A DNA stretch of 64,000 bases from CAWGXZ01 sp963826695 (GCA_963826695.1 CAWGXZ010000004.1:1-64000), one strand, 5' to 3'. Counted from the first letter of the stretch, positions 46,364 to 55,182 are shown. Numbers and translations: made by a program. Notes: generated by a model not told the origin, from the sequence alone.

Positions 46364-46768
46364 ATGTCCCAATCCGTTTTCATCAACCTGCCAGTCGAGG
46401 ACTTGAGCAAGTCGCGCGCTTTCTACGCCGGCCTGGGTTTCGGCTTCAACGAGCAGTTCAGCAACGAGCAGGGAGCCTGCGTCGTGGTCGGCGACAGCAT
46501 CTTCGTCATGCTGCTCACCAAGCCCTTCTTCGCCACCTTCACCCGCAAGCCCATCGCCGACGCGCACGCGACGACCGAGGTGATCAACTGCCTGAGCTGC
46601 GAGAGCAGGGAAAAGGTCGATGAGTTGGTCCGCCTGGCCGTCGCGAATGGTGGGACGGCGCCGCGAGCGGCCCTGGAGCACGGGTTCATGTACGGCCACG
46701 GCTTCGAAGACCCCGATGGCCATATCTGGGAGCTCGCGCACATGCCGTCCGCTGCCGGCGAGCCCTGA
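46364..46768 (+). CDS. VOC family (glyoxalase-like) protein
   Basis: The 134-residue product (MSQSVFINLPVEDLSKSRAF ... FEDPDGHIWELAHM) has the paired beta-alpha-beta-beta-beta pattern of the vicinal oxygen chelate superfamily. The C-terminal GHGFEDPDGHIWEL holds the usual metal-binding Glu. Reaction unknown. The ATG at 46364 is preferred over the upstream frame start at 46331. It follows the thioesterase by 81 bases. Confidence 0.87.
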   Translation: MSQSVFINLPVEDLSKSRAFYAGLGFGFNEQFSNEQGACVVVGDSIFVMLLTKPFFATFTRKPIADAHATTEVINCLSCESREKVDELVRLAVANGGTAPRAALEHGFMYGHGFEDPDGHIWELAHMPSAAGEP

Positions 46769-46871
46769 TTCGCCCCCGGTCGTCGGCAGGCGGCCCGTGG
46801 TGCCATGGCGCCGCCGGGCTGAACGCTGACCCCCGGCCGCAGCGCCGATGCCCGGGCACAATCGGCCGCCC

Positions 46872-47066
46872 ATGATCCGCTGGCTTCTCGTCACCTTTCT
46901 CGCGCTGATCGTCTTCAGCGCGCTGCGCCCGTGGCTCGAGCGGCTGGGGGTCGGCCGGCTGCCCGGCGACTTCCGCTTCCGGCTGTTCGGGCGCGAGTTC
47001 TTCATTCCGCTGGCGAGCTGCGTGTTGTTCAGCTTCCTCGCAATGGGCGTCAGCCAGCTTTTCTAA
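46872..47066 (+). CDS. DUF2905 family small membrane protein
   Basis: The 64-residue product has two membrane spans (MIRWLLVTFLALIVFSALRP at the start and FFIPLASCVLFSFLAMGVSQ at the end) with the family's central RLGVGRLPGDFRFRLFGREF motif shape (GRLPGDFRF). Function unknown. An upstream in-frame ATG at 46848 is less likely. It ends 10 bases before the MAPEG gene. Confidence 0.85.
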   Translation: MIRWLLVTFLALIVFSALRPWLERLGVGRLPGDFRFRLFGREFFIPLASCVLFSFLAMGVSQLF

Positions 47067-47076
47067 AGGCGTGCCG

Positions 47077-47469
47077 ATGAAGACCGAGCTGTTCTACCTG
47101 GCACTGTCGGCCGCGCTGACCGGCGTGCTCTGGGTGCCCTACATCGTCGACCGCATCGCCACCCGCGGGCTGCTCGACGCGGTCGGCTATCCGCCGCGCC
47201 CGAAGCCGCAGTCGCCCTGGGCGCAGCGGCTGATGAGCGCGCATGCGAATGCGGTCGAGAACCTGGTCGTGTTCGCGACGCTGGTGCTGGTGGCGCATTC
47301 GCTGGGCATCAGCAATGCGGCGATCGCCGGCGCCGCGGCGGTCTATTTCTGGGCCCGGGTGGTGCATGCGCTGGCCTACACCTTCGCCGTGCCATGGGTC
47401 CGCACCTTCGCCTTTGCCGCCGGCTTTTTCGCGCAGGCGGTGATTGCCTGGCAGATCCTCGTTCGCTGA
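47077..47469 (+). CDS. MAPEG family membrane protein
   Basis: The 130-residue product has four hydrophobic spans typical of the MAPEG (eicosanoid/glutathione metabolism) family: MKTELFYLALSAALTGVLWV, then RLMSAHANAVENLVVFATLV with the family's conserved Ala-x-x-Asn region, FWARVVHALAYTFAVP and a last span. Bacterial members are poorly characterised. The ATG at 47077 is taken; GTG 47071 is possible. Confidence 0.85.
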   Translation: MKTELFYLALSAALTGVLWVPYIVDRIATRGLLDAVGYPPRPKPQSPWAQRLMSAHANAVENLVVFATLVLVAHSLGISNAAIAGAAAVYFWARVVHALAYTFAVPWVRTFAFAAGFFAQAVIAWQILVR

Positions 47470-47571
47470 GGGATAAAAGCGGGTCCTCGAGCGTTCTGTG
47501 GTGCAGCACGCCTGCCGCGGCAGGACTTGGCGGCTAAGAGCGGGCACGCACAGCCCTCGGCCAGTCTCGGG

Positions 47572-47868
47572 TCAAGACGGGTGCGCGCGAAGCCAGTCCC
47601 GCAGCGCATCGTTGAGCCGCGTTTGCCAGCCGGCCCCAGTGCGTCTGAAGGACTGCAGGACATCCGCATCCAGCCGAATGTTTACGTGCTCCTTCGGCTG
47701 TGCAAGGGGCGGTCTGCCACGGCGGGGCTTCAGCATCTCGGTAGCCGCCTCCGCGCCGACAAGGCTCTGGAGAACATCCTCGGCCGGGCGTGCCTGCTCG
47801 AACCAGGCCGCGTCAGCCTCGGGCGCATCGTCATCGACGAGTTCAGGGTCGGGTTTGCGCGTGCTCAT
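47572..47868 (-). CDS. brnA: BrnA family antitoxin
   Basis: The 98-residue product ends with the BrnA core KEHVNIRLDADVLQSFRRTG followed by GWQTRLNDALRDWLRAHPS, a ribbon-helix-helix DNA-binding domain, and has the usual acidic N-terminal part (DDDAPEADAAWFEQARPAED). An AAAGGAG ribosome binding site precedes the ATG at 47868. Its partner toxin BrnT, normally just upstream, is reduced to a 31-residue remnant here, so the antitoxin is an orphan. Confidence 0.85.
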   Translation of the reverse strand: MSTRKPDPELVDDDAPEADAAWFEQARPAEDVLQSLVGAEAATEMLKPRRGRPPLAQPKEHVNIRLDADVLQSFRRTGAGWQTRLNDALRDWLRAHPS

Positions 47869-47938
47869 GGCGACTCCTTTCGCGCTGATTAGCGCGGCGC
47901 AGGCGTTCGTTCTTGGATGCGTCCCAGGTGAACCGCAT
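47843..47938 (-). pseudogene. brnT: BrnT toxin remnant (internal deletion)
   Basis: A 31-codon frame starts MRFTWDASKNERLRRANQRE. Its first ten residues match the N-terminus of BrnT (MRFxWDxxKN), and LRRANQRERSRHE resembles BrnT's C-terminus (a stretch such as ARRATRRERRxYE). The 55-60 residues that normally lie between are missing. It overlaps the brnA start by 26 bases, the normal BrnT-BrnA spacing. An internal deletion fits best; it cannot be an active RNase. Confidence 0.65.
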
Positions 47939-47991
47939 GGCATTAGTGTACCCACAATAAATATCTTCAGCGCTGCAAGAACAGCTTTGCT

Positions 47992-49215
47992 TTAGGAAGT
48001 GATGCGCGCCACCGCCTCCACCCGCGCCCGCTGGATCGCCTCGCCGATCGCCGGCCCTTCGAGCCCGCGTTCGGCTGCCAGCCGCGCGATCTCGGCCGTG
48101 TCGACCGACTTCGCTGCCGCCAGCACCTGCAGCAGCCGCTCTCGCTGCGGATACGGCTGTTCCTCGAGCCCGAGCCGGCCGCGCGCGTCGCATTCGCAGG
48201 CCAGCAGCGCGTCGGCGAAGCGCTGCGGCCGGCGCCAGGCGTCGCAGCGTTCGAGCAGCCGCACCAGCGCCGCGGCGCCGAACTCGCCGCTGCGGTGGAT
48301 GTTGCCGTGCTCGTGGGCCACCAGCTCGGCCAGCTCGCGGCAGTCGACCGGCACGTGCAGCCGCTGGCTCACCTTGCGCACCAGGCGGGCGCTGCGCTGC
48401 TCGTGGCCGATGTGCCGGGGCAGCACCTCGGCGGGGGTCGTGCCCTTGCCGAGGTCGTGGCCGAGGCAGGCATAGCGCACCGCCAGCGGCGCGGCCAGGC
48501 GTGCGGCCATGTCGAGCACCATCATCAGGTGCACGCCGGTGTCGACCTCGGGGTGGTATTCGGCGCGCTGCGGCACGCCCCAGAGGCGGTCGACCTCGGG
48601 CAGCAGCCGGGCCAGGGCGCCGCAGTCGCGCAGCACGTCGAACATGCGCGACGGCCGCTCCTCCATCAGCCCGCGCGACAGCTCCTGCCAGACGCGCTCG
48701 GGCACCAGCGCGTCGACTTCGCCGGCGTCGACCATCGAGCGCATCAGCCCGGCGGTCTCGTCGGCCACGCGAAAGTCCGGCCAGCGCGCCGCGAAACGCG
48801 CCACCCGCAGGATGCGCACCGGGTCCTCGGCAAAGGCCGGCGACACATGGCGCAGCCGGCGCGCCGCCAGGTCGTCGCGGCCGCCGTAGGGGTCGACCAG
48901 CAGGCCGTGCCCGTCCTCGGCCATGGCGTTGATCGTCAGGTCGCGGCGCAGCAGGTCGTCCTCGAGCGTCACCGACGGGTCGGCGTGGAAGACGAAGCCG
49001 TGGTAGCCGGGAGCGGTCTTGCGCTCGGTGCGCGCCAGGGCGACTTCCTCGCGCGTCTGCGGATCGAGGAAGACCGGGAAGTCGCGGCCGACCGGCAGGT
49101 AGCCGGCGGCGAGCAGCTCGTCGGCGCTGGTGCCGACGACGACCCAGTCGCGGTCGTGCACCTCGCGGCCGAGCAGCCGGTCGCGCACGGCACCGCCGAC
49201 CATCCAGCGCTTCAT
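47992..49215 (-). CDS. cca: CCA tRNA nucleotidyltransferase with HD domain
   Basis: Adds or repairs the CCA end of tRNAs. The 407-residue product starts MKRWMVGGAVRDRLLGREVH, with GGAVRD (7-12) and the catalytic DRDW (21-24), RRDLTINAMA and DPVRILRVARFAARWPDFRV. A C-terminal HD domain (ACLGHDLGKGTTP) marks the multifunctional Gram-negative type. The frame is open to 49272, but this ATG gives the family N-terminus. The GST gene ends five bases before it. Confidence 0.95.
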   Translation of the reverse strand: MKRWMVGGAVRDRLLGREVHDRDWVVVGTSADELLAAGYLPVGRDFPVFLDPQTREEVALARTERKTAPGYHGFVFHADPSVTLEDDLLRRDLTINAMAEDGHGLLVDPYGGRDDLAARRLRHVSPAFAEDPVRILRVARFAARWPDFRVADETAGLMRSMVDAGEVDALVPERVWQELSRGLMEERPSRMFDVLRDCGALARLLPEVDRLWGVPQRAEYHPEVDTGVHLMMVLDMAARLAAPLAVRYACLGHDLGKGTTPAEVLPRHIGHEQRSARLVRKVSQRLHVPVDCRELAELVAHEHGNIHRSGEFGAAALVRLLERCDAWRRPQRFADALLACECDARGRLGLEEQPYPQRERLLQVLAAAKSVDTAEIARLAAERGLEGPAIGEAIQRARVEAVARITS

Positions 49216-49219
49216 CGGC

Positions 49220-49900
49220 TCAGGGCGGCTGGCGGTAGGGCTCGTTCGAGGCGACGAAATCGCGCTCGGCAAGCGCCTGCTCGATCCATTGGGCCACGCC
49301 GGGCAGCGCGCACAGGGCCTCGATGTAGCGACCGATCCGTTCGGGCACCGGCACGTCGTAGGTGATGAAGCGCATCGCGACCGGCGCGTAATACGCGTCG
49401 GCGATGGTGAAGCCGCCGAACAGCATCGAGCCCGGCGTGCGGTCGAGCTGCTCGGTCCAGATCTGCAGGACGCGGTTGACGTCGGCGCGCACCGCCGGCT
49501 GCTCGGCCAGCACCCGCGCGCCGACCTCGGGCAGCCGGGCCTCGATGTTCATCGGCAGGTGGCTGCGCAGCGCCGAGAAGCCCGAATGCATCTCGGCGCA
49601 GAGGCTGCGCGCGCGGGCGCGGTCGGCCCGGTGCGCCGGCCAGAGGTGGCGCTCCGCGAAGCGCTCGGCCAGGTACTCGGCGATCGCCAGGCTGTCCCAG
49701 ACGGTGACCGGTCCGTCGATCAGCACCGGCACCCGGCCGACCGGGCTGTAGCGGGCGATCTCGGTCTTGAAGCGCGATTCGGGCGTGAACGCGTCGAAGC
49801 GCAACGGCACTTCGTCGAAGTCGATGTGCGTCTGGCGCATCAGCACCCACGGGCGCATCGACCACGACGAGTAGTTCTTGTTGCCGACCACCAGCCGCAT
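49220..49900 (-). CDS. Glutathione S-transferase family protein
   Basis: The 226-residue product has an N-terminal thioredoxin-like domain (MRLVVGNKNYSSWSMRPWVL, with the Ser of YSSWS in the glutathione-activating position, and GRVPVLIDGPVTVWDSLAIA) and an all-helical C-terminal domain. Substrate unknown. The frame is open to 50044; the ATG at 49900 gives the family N-terminus. It is part of the slt-NDUFA9-GST-cca transcript. Confidence 0.9.
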   Translation of the reverse strand: MRLVVGNKNYSSWSMRPWVLMRQTHIDFDEVPLRFDAFTPESRFKTEIARYSPVGRVPVLIDGPVTVWDSLAIAEYLAERFAERHLWPAHRADRARARSLCAEMHSGFSALRSHLPMNIEARLPEVGARVLAEQPAVRADVNRVLQIWTEQLDRTPGSMLFGGFTIADAYYAPVAMRFITYDVPVPERIGRYIEALCALPGVAQWIEQALAERDFVASNEPYRQPP

Positions 49901-49910
49901 CGGCGCCTCC

Positions 49911-50921
49911 TCAGGCGCGTCCGGCGTGGCGGCGCATCGGCTCGAAGCGCCGCGGCCCGGAGGCCCCGCCGAGCAGCGGCACCATGACGCTTTCGAGGCT
50001 CGCGGGCTGGATGCCCAGCGCCTGCAGCCCCGGCAGCGTGCCACCCGCGACGTTCGGCACGCGCATCGAGTCGAGGTTGTCGCGCGAGATCAGCGGCTCG
50101 CCCGGCAGGCATTCCATCACCATGGCCTGCAGCCGGCCCAAGGCGCCCGGGAGCGCGACGACGCGTGCCGAGTGACCCGACCAGGCGCCCGCCATCCGCA
50201 CCAGCTCGGCCAGGGTGTAGACCTGCGGACCGGCGCATTCGTAGATCTCGCCGATGGTGTCGCGGTCGCCGAGGCAGCGCGCCACGGCCTGGCCGACATC
50301 CTCGACCCAGACCGGCTGGAAACGCGCGTCGGCGCTCGCCAGCGGCAGCACCGGAAAGACGCGCTGCATGCGGGCGAAGAGCCGGATGAACTGGTCGCCC
50401 TCGCCGAACATCACCGACGGCCGCAGCACGGTCACGTCGAGATCGGGCGCGCGCACCACCGCCTCGCCGGCGGCCTTGGTGCGCAGGTAGCGCGAGGGCG
50501 CGTCGGGCGCCGCGCCGATGGCGCTGACGTGGATGACGCGGCGCACGCCGGCGGCGCGGCAGGCGCGCACCAGCCGCCGCGGCAGCTCGACATGGGCGCG
50601 CTGGAAGGCCTCGTCGTCGCCGTGCAGGATGCCGACCAGGTTGATGACCGCGTCGCGGCCGGCGACCAGCTGCGCCAGGGTGGCGTCGTCGTGGATGTCG
50701 GCGCGCGACAGCTCGACGCCGGGCAGGACGCGCAGCGTGGCGGCGCGCTGCGGCCGCCTCGAGGGTGCAGAGATGCGCACGCCGACGCCGCCACCGCCGG
50801 CGACCAGTGCCTCGCAGACGCTGCTGCCGAGGAAACCGCTGCCGCCGAGGACGAGCACGCTGGGCGAGGTGGTGTAACGCGGCATCGCCGGCTGGCTCAT
50901 CGCGCCGAGGCCTTCGTTCAT
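49911..50921 (-). CDS. NDUFA9-like NAD(P)H-binding protein (complex I-associated family)
   Basis: Extended short-chain dehydrogenase of the NDUFA9-like group. The 336-residue product has the NAD(P)-binding LVLGGSGFLGSSVCEALVA at about 23-41, HVSAIGAAPDAPSRYLRTKA with the Tyr-x-x-x-Lys pair, and VLRPSVMFGEGDQFIR. In bacteria the function is not established; the group is named after a mitochondrial complex I accessory subunit. It overlaps the stop of the transglycosylase gene by four bases. Confidence 0.87.
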   Translation of the reverse strand: MNEGLGAMSQPAMPRYTTSPSVLVLGGSGFLGSSVCEALVAGGGGVGVRISAPSRRPQRAATLRVLPGVELSRADIHDDATLAQLVAGRDAVINLVGILHGDDEAFQRAHVELPRRLVRACRAAGVRRVIHVSAIGAAPDAPSRYLRTKAAGEAVVRAPDLDVTVLRPSVMFGEGDQFIRLFARMQRVFPVLPLASADARFQPVWVEDVGQAVARCLGDRDTIGEIYECAGPQVYTLAELVRMAGAWSGHSARVVALPGALGRLQAMVMECLPGEPLISRDNLDSMRVPNVAGGTLPGLQALGIQPASLESVMVPLLGGASGPRRFEPMRRHAGRA

Positions 50922-52966
50922 GGCAAGTCCTTGTTGATCACGCCGTTGTCACCGGCGCGTGGGCCGATCGACGGGCCGAGGCGCGCCTTCAGCGACGGGT
51001 TGCCGCCGTTCAGCCGCGCCGAGTAGTAGACCGCATTCGACAACACCTTCTTGACGTAGTCGCGGGTTTCGGTGAACGGGATGTTCTCGGCCCAGATCGC
51101 CGGGTCGAGCGTCGGCCCTTCGCGCCAGCGGCGTGGCCGCCCGGGGCCGGCGTTGTACGCCGCCGCACCCATGGCCTGCGAGCCGCCGAAATCGTCCAGC
51201 AACAACTTCAGGTAGTTGGTGCCCAGGCGCAGGTTGGTGGTGCGGTCGGTGATCAGCTCGGGCGTGTAGTCGAGGTTGATCTTGCGCGCGGTCCAGCGGG
51301 CGGTGGCGGGCATCAGCTGCATCAGTCCGGAGGCCCCGGCGCTCGACCGCGCGTCCATGATGAAGCGCGATTCCTGGCGGATCAGGCCGTAGACGTATGC
51401 CGGGTCGAGGTCGATCTCGCGTGCCTTGGCGACGACGTCGTTGCGGAAGGGCATCGGGAAGCGCTGCGCCAGGTCGACCTCGCCGCGCGTGCGGTCGCTG
51501 GTGTTGATGCAGCGGTCCCAGATCTCGCGGTCGCAGGCCCATTGCGCGGCCGCGAGCAGCTCGCGGTCGCTCATGCCGCGGATGCTGAAATTCCACTCGC
51601 GCACGCCCTCGCTGCGCAGCCCCAGGCCGATCAGCGACATCGCCCGGTCGAGCCCCGGGTGGCGCACCGTCTCGGCGCGCTCGGCGGCGGTCAAAGGCGC
51701 CGGGGGAGGCGGCATGGTCGCTGGACGACCGAGGTCCTCGGCGGCAAGCTGGCCGTAGAAGTTCATCTGCCGCGACAGGCCTTCGAGCGCGGCGCGCGCT
51801 TCACCGCGCTGGGCCTGGGCGCGCTCGGGCGCGGGCGTGCCGGCCTGGGCGAGCGCCATCTGGGCGCGCGCCTTCCAGTAGACCCATGCCGGGTCGAGCT
51901 GCTCGGCCGGAGTCATGGCCTCGATCGCCTGCATCACCTGCGGCCAGCGGCTGGTGCCGCGCGCGCGGGCGCCGGTGCTGCGCAACGCGGCGCGGGCCTG
52001 CCAGGCCAGCGTCTCGTCGGGCCAATCGATCCGCTGGCCGGGGGCCACCGCAGCCCACTGCGCGGCGCGCTCGAAATGGTCGCTGGCGTCGACCGAGAGC
52101 TTCAGTGCGCTTTGCTTGCCGACGGTGGCCCAGGCCCAGCCGGCCAGATCGGGCGGCAGCTGCCTTTCCCAGCGCTCGACGAAACCGGCAACCGCCTCGG
52201 GCGACAGGCTCGCCGCGCGCATCAGCGCCAGCGTCGTCATCTCGGCCTGCGCGCGGCTGGTCGCCATCGCCTTGCGCGTGAGATAGCGCGTGGGATCGTC
52301 GTGGATCTCCTGCACGGTCGGTGCGCCGCCCGGCAGGACGATCGACACCGCCTGTTGCGCCGCACGCGGCCGGGCCGCGTCGACGGCGTGACGCGCCTTG
52401 CGCCAGACGTCGGCGGCGGTCATCTGGCCGCGGTCGTAGAGCGTCGATGCCATCAGCGCGCAGCCGTCGTCGGCCTCGCGCTGCGCCAGCCAGGCGCTGA
52501 CCGCGGCGCGGGCGACGTCGCGGCCGGCCAGGTGGTCGGTGAGCAGGGCGTAGCAGCTGACCTCGCGGTCGTCGTTCAGGCGGAAGCGCGGGAACTCGGC
52601 CCGGAAGCCGGCCCAGTCGCGGCGCTTGCCGAGTTCGAGCAGCCAGTCGTTGCGCAGCCGGTCCTCGACATAGCTGCCCGGCCAGCGGGCGTTGAAGCTG
52701 TCGAGCTCGGGCTGGGTCAGCTCGGGCAGCCGGAGGTTCATTTCCCAGTAGTCGGCCCAGGCGGCGAGCGGGCTGCGTTCCATCTCGAGCAGCGCGCGGG
52801 TGCCACCGAGGCGCAGGCGGTCCTTCTTGCGATAGGCGTCGCGCGCGTCGAGGATGGTCTCGGGCGCCGCAGAAGCCTGGGGTGGCAGGGCGCTGCCGAT
52901 GGCCGCCACCGCGACGGCGAGGGCTCCATATACTGCCCGGGCCGATTTCAAACGCTTCAGACGCAT
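50918..52966 (-). CDS. Soluble lytic murein transglycosylase (Slt family)
   Basis: Cleaves peptidoglycan between MurNAc and GlcNAc. The 682-residue product has a signal peptide (about 1-30, ARAVYGALAVAVAAIGSALP), a long alpha-helical superhelix and a C-terminal SLT domain starting near YVYGLIRQESRFIMDARS (catalytic Glu in RQESRF), with SAGASGLMQLMPATA and AAAYNAGPGRPRRW. The frame continues upstream to 53368, antisense to the next gene; the ATG at 52966 gives the signal peptide. It shares its start codon region with the divergent 5-FCL gene. Confidence 0.93.
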   Translation of the reverse strand: MRLKRLKSARAVYGALAVAVAAIGSALPPQASAAPETILDARDAYRKKDRLRLGGTRALLEMERSPLAAWADYWEMNLRLPELTQPELDSFNARWPGSYVEDRLRNDWLLELGKRRDWAGFRAEFPRFRLNDDREVSCYALLTDHLAGRDVARAAVSAWLAQREADDGCALMASTLYDRGQMTAADVWRKARHAVDAARPRAAQQAVSIVLPGGAPTVQEIHDDPTRYLTRKAMATSRAQAEMTTLALMRAASLSPEAVAGFVERWERQLPPDLAGWAWATVGKQSALKLSVDASDHFERAAQWAAVAPGQRIDWPDETLAWQARAALRSTGARARGTSRWPQVMQAIEAMTPAEQLDPAWVYWKARAQMALAQAGTPAPERAQAQRGEARAALEGLSRQMNFYGQLAAEDLGRPATMPPPPAPLTAAERAETVRHPGLDRAMSLIGLGLRSEGVREWNFSIRGMSDRELLAAAQWACDREIWDRCINTSDRTRGEVDLAQRFPMPFRNDVVAKAREIDLDPAYVYGLIRQESRFIMDARSSAGASGLMQLMPATARWTARKINLDYTPELITDRTTNLRLGTNYLKLLLDDFGGSQAMGAAAYNAGPGRPRRWREGPTLDPAIWAENIPFTETRDYVKKVLSNAVYYSARLNGGNPSLKARLGPSIGPRAGDNGVINKDLP

Positions 52967-53549
52967 GCTTTCCCGATCGTTGACAACAGGTTCCGACGGG
53001 CCCCGCGCGACGCTTCGCAAGCGCCTGCTCGAGGAGCGCGAGCGATTTGCAGGCGATCCGCGGCTGGGCGATGCCTCGTCGGCGCTGGGAAGGCAGCTGG
53101 CCCTCCTGCTGCAGCAGCTGGAGCCCCAGTGCCTGGGTCTGTACTGGCCCGTCCGGGGCGAATTTAACGCACCCGCATCGTGTGCGGCGGACACGGGTCT
53201 TGCCGAAGTGCCGCGGGCGTTGCCGTTTTCACGCCGGGCCGATCGCACGATGCAGTACCGGGTCTGGGACGGCGCCGCGCCGCGCATCGTCGACGAGTGC
53301 GGCATTCCCGGCAGCGACGGCGCGCCGGTGGTGCCCGACGTCGTGCTGGTGCCGTGCGTCGGTTTCACCGCCGACGGCCTGCGCCTGGGCTACGGCGGCG
53401 GCTATTTCGACCGCTGGCTGGCCGTGCATCCGCAGGTCGTTTCTGTCGGCGTGGGCTGGGCCGCCGCGCAGCTCGATGCCGACGAGCTGCCGGCCGAGCC
53501 GCACGACTGGCGGCTCAGCTTGGTCGTCACCGAGGACGGCGTCGTCTGA
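52965..53549 (+). CDS. 5-formyltetrahydrofolate cyclo-ligase
   Basis: Converts 5-formyl-THF to methenyl-THF. The 194-residue product has ATLRKRLLEERERFAG near the N-terminus, GLYWPVRGEFN (substrate loop) and the signature GLRLGYGGGYFDRWL near residue 140-155. The ATG at 52965 overlaps the ATG of the divergent transglycosylase gene by two bases (CATG), so both start codons share bases; a later start is possible for either gene. Confidence 0.92.
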   Translation: MLSRSLTTGSDGPRATLRKRLLEERERFAGDPRLGDASSALGRQLALLLQQLEPQCLGLYWPVRGEFNAPASCAADTGLAEVPRALPFSRRADRTMQYRVWDGAAPRIVDECGIPGSDGAPVVPDVVLVPCVGFTADGLRLGYGGGYFDRWLAVHPQVVSVGVGWAAAQLDADELPAEPHDWRLSLVVTEDGVV

Positions 53550-53572
53550 CGCCTCGTTTGCAGGAAACAGCC

Positions 53573-54058
53573 ATGCAGAAGATCACACCGTTTCTCTGGT
53601 ATTCCAGCCAGGCCGAGGAGGCCGCCGAGTTCTACGCCCGGACGTTCCCCGACTCGCGCGTCGTGCGCGTCACCGGCATGGAGAGCGAATCGCCCGCGGG
53701 GCCGCCGGGCTCGGTGAAGGTGGTCGAGTTCGTCCTCTGCGGCCAGGAATTCACGGCGATGAGCGCCGGCCGACTCGATTCGTTCAACCATGCCGTGTCG
53801 TTCGTCGTGAACTGCGACGACCAGGCGGAGATCGACCGCTACTGGAATGCACTGCTGGAAAACGGCGGCCAAGCCCAGGCGTGCGGCTGGCTGAAGGACC
53901 GCTTCGGCCTGTCCTGGCAGATCGTTCCGCGCGTCCTCGGCGAAATGATGGCCGACCCGGACCGCGCCAAAGCCAAGCGGGCTTCGGACGCGATGCTGAC
54001 GATGGTCAAGTTCGACCTGGCTGCGCTGCAGGCGGCGTACGACGGCGCAGGCGGTTGA
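53573..54058 (+). CDS. VOC family protein (PhnB-like)
   Basis: The 161-residue product (MQKITPFLWYSSQAEEAAEF ... MTMVKFDLAALQAAYDG) belongs to the PhnB-like branch of the vicinal oxygen chelate superfamily. SFVVNCDDQAEIDRYWNALL and CGWLKDRFGLSWQIVPRVL are typical of it. Such proteins often carry names linked to demethylubiquinone methyltransferases by similarity, but no activity is shown. It starts 23 bases after the 5-FCL gene. Confidence 0.88.
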   Translation: MQKITPFLWYSSQAEEAAEFYARTFPDSRVVRVTGMESESPAGPPGSVKVVEFVLCGQEFTAMSAGRLDSFNHAVSFVVNCDDQAEIDRYWNALLENGGQAQACGWLKDRFGLSWQIVPRVLGEMMADPDRAKAKRASDAMLTMVKFDLAALQAAYDGAGG

Positions 54059-54083
54059 GCGGGTCCGCAGTTCCGATCTTGCG

Positions 54084-54860
54084 ATGCCAGCCGAACTTGT
54101 GAAGGACGCCCCCGACCTCGTCGAACGCGTGAGGGGGTGGGTCGCCGCGGCGAAGAACATCGTCGTCCTGACGGGCGCGGGCATCTCGACCGAGTCGGGC
54201 ATTCCGGACTTCCGCGGGCCGCAGGGCGTGTGGACGACCAACCCGCAGGCCGAGAAGCAGTCGACGCTGCAGCATTACCTCGCCGACCGGCGCGTTCGCG
54301 AGGCAGCCTGGCGCAGCCGGATGGCGCATCCCGCCTGGACGGCCGTGCCCAACCGCGGCCACCTTGCGCTGGTCGAACTCGAGCGCGCCGGCAAGCTGCA
54401 CGCGCTGATCACGCAGAACATCGACGAGCTGCACCAGGCCGCCGGCCATGCACCCGAAAAAATCATCGAGGTCCACGGCACGATGCGCCGGGTGATGTGC
54501 TGGAGCTGCGGCCGGCGCCAGCCGATGCAGGACGTGCTCGCGCGGGTGCGCGCCGGCGAGGCCGATCCGCCTTGCCTCGACTGCGGCGGCATCCTGAAAA
54601 GCGACACCATTTCCTTCGGCCAGGCACTCGTCCCCGAAGTCATCGACCGCGCGATGGCCGTCGCGTCGCAGGCCGACCTGCTGCTGGCGATCGGCAGCAC
54701 GCTGCAGGTCTACCCCGTCGCCGGGGTCGTTCCAATGGCCAAGGACGCCGGTGCCCGGGTCGTGATCGTCAACAACCAGACGACGGCAATGGACGGCCTG
54801 GCCGACGCGGTGCTGAAGGGAGCGATCGGGGAGGTGCTGCCGGCGATCTGCGCGGTATGA
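54084..54860 (+). CDS. NAD-dependent protein deacylase, Sir2 family
   Basis: Sirtuin removing acyl groups from lysines with NAD. The 258-residue product has TGAGISTESGIPDFRG (30-45), TQNIDELHQAAG with the NAD-binding Gln-Asn-x-Asp, the catalytic His in EVHGTMRRVMC, two zinc-binding CxxC pairs (CWSC and CLDC) and the C-terminal GSTLQVYPVA. Complete. It starts 25 bases after the VOC gene, in the same direction. Confidence 0.94.
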   Translation: MPAELVKDAPDLVERVRGWVAAAKNIVVLTGAGISTESGIPDFRGPQGVWTTNPQAEKQSTLQHYLADRRVREAAWRSRMAHPAWTAVPNRGHLALVELERAGKLHALITQNIDELHQAAGHAPEKIIEVHGTMRRVMCWSCGRRQPMQDVLARVRAGEADPPCLDCGGILKSDTISFGQALVPEVIDRAMAVASQADLLLAIGSTLQVYPVAGVVPMAKDAGARVVIVNNQTTAMDGLADAVLKGAIGEVLPAICAV

Positions 54861-54990
54861 CCAACTGCTGCGTGTCGCTGCGGCTGTATCGAGCGGGGTT
54901 GGCGGCGTCCCGGTGGAGCCGCGAGCCCGCGTCGCGCTTGTGTCGGATGTGCCCGATGCGACACTCGGAATTCGCGCAACCGGAGCCCTG

Positions 54991-55182
54991 ATGCCCCCGA
55001 ACGAAACAAGCAATACCGACCTCGCGAGCGCCGAAATCCTGTGGAAATCGGCCGACACCCTGCGTGGCCAGATCGACGCCGCCGAGTACGAGCACGTGGT
55101 CCTGGAGGCGTGTTTTCGAGAGGGTAAGCGCTTGATGGCTGTCGTGCGCGAGCGCTTGAACGGCGTCGGCGATGCGCGGTAG
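54991..55182 (+). pseudogene. hsdM: Truncated type I methyltransferase subunit (HsdM N-terminus)
   Basis: A 63-residue product begins MPPNETSNTDLASAEILWKS and continues ADTLRGQIDAAEYEHVVLEA, which matches the N-terminal helical domain of type I restriction-modification HsdM proteins (W-x-x-AD-x-LR-x-x-x-DAAEYKHVVLG). It then diverges and stops, so the catalytic NPPF-bearing part is absent. It is directly followed, with an 11-base overlap, by the rhuM gene, a common passenger of type I loci. A relic of a lost R-M system. Confidence 0.75.

Noticed and set aside
48295..49365. Long plus-strand frame opposite cca
   Set aside because: Antisense shadow of an intact cca gene, with low-complexity Arg/His/Val-rich sequence.
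54913..54990. Upstream ATG of the HsdM remnant
   Set aside because: The extra 26 residues do not resemble HsdM, while the ATG at 54991 gives a family-like start.
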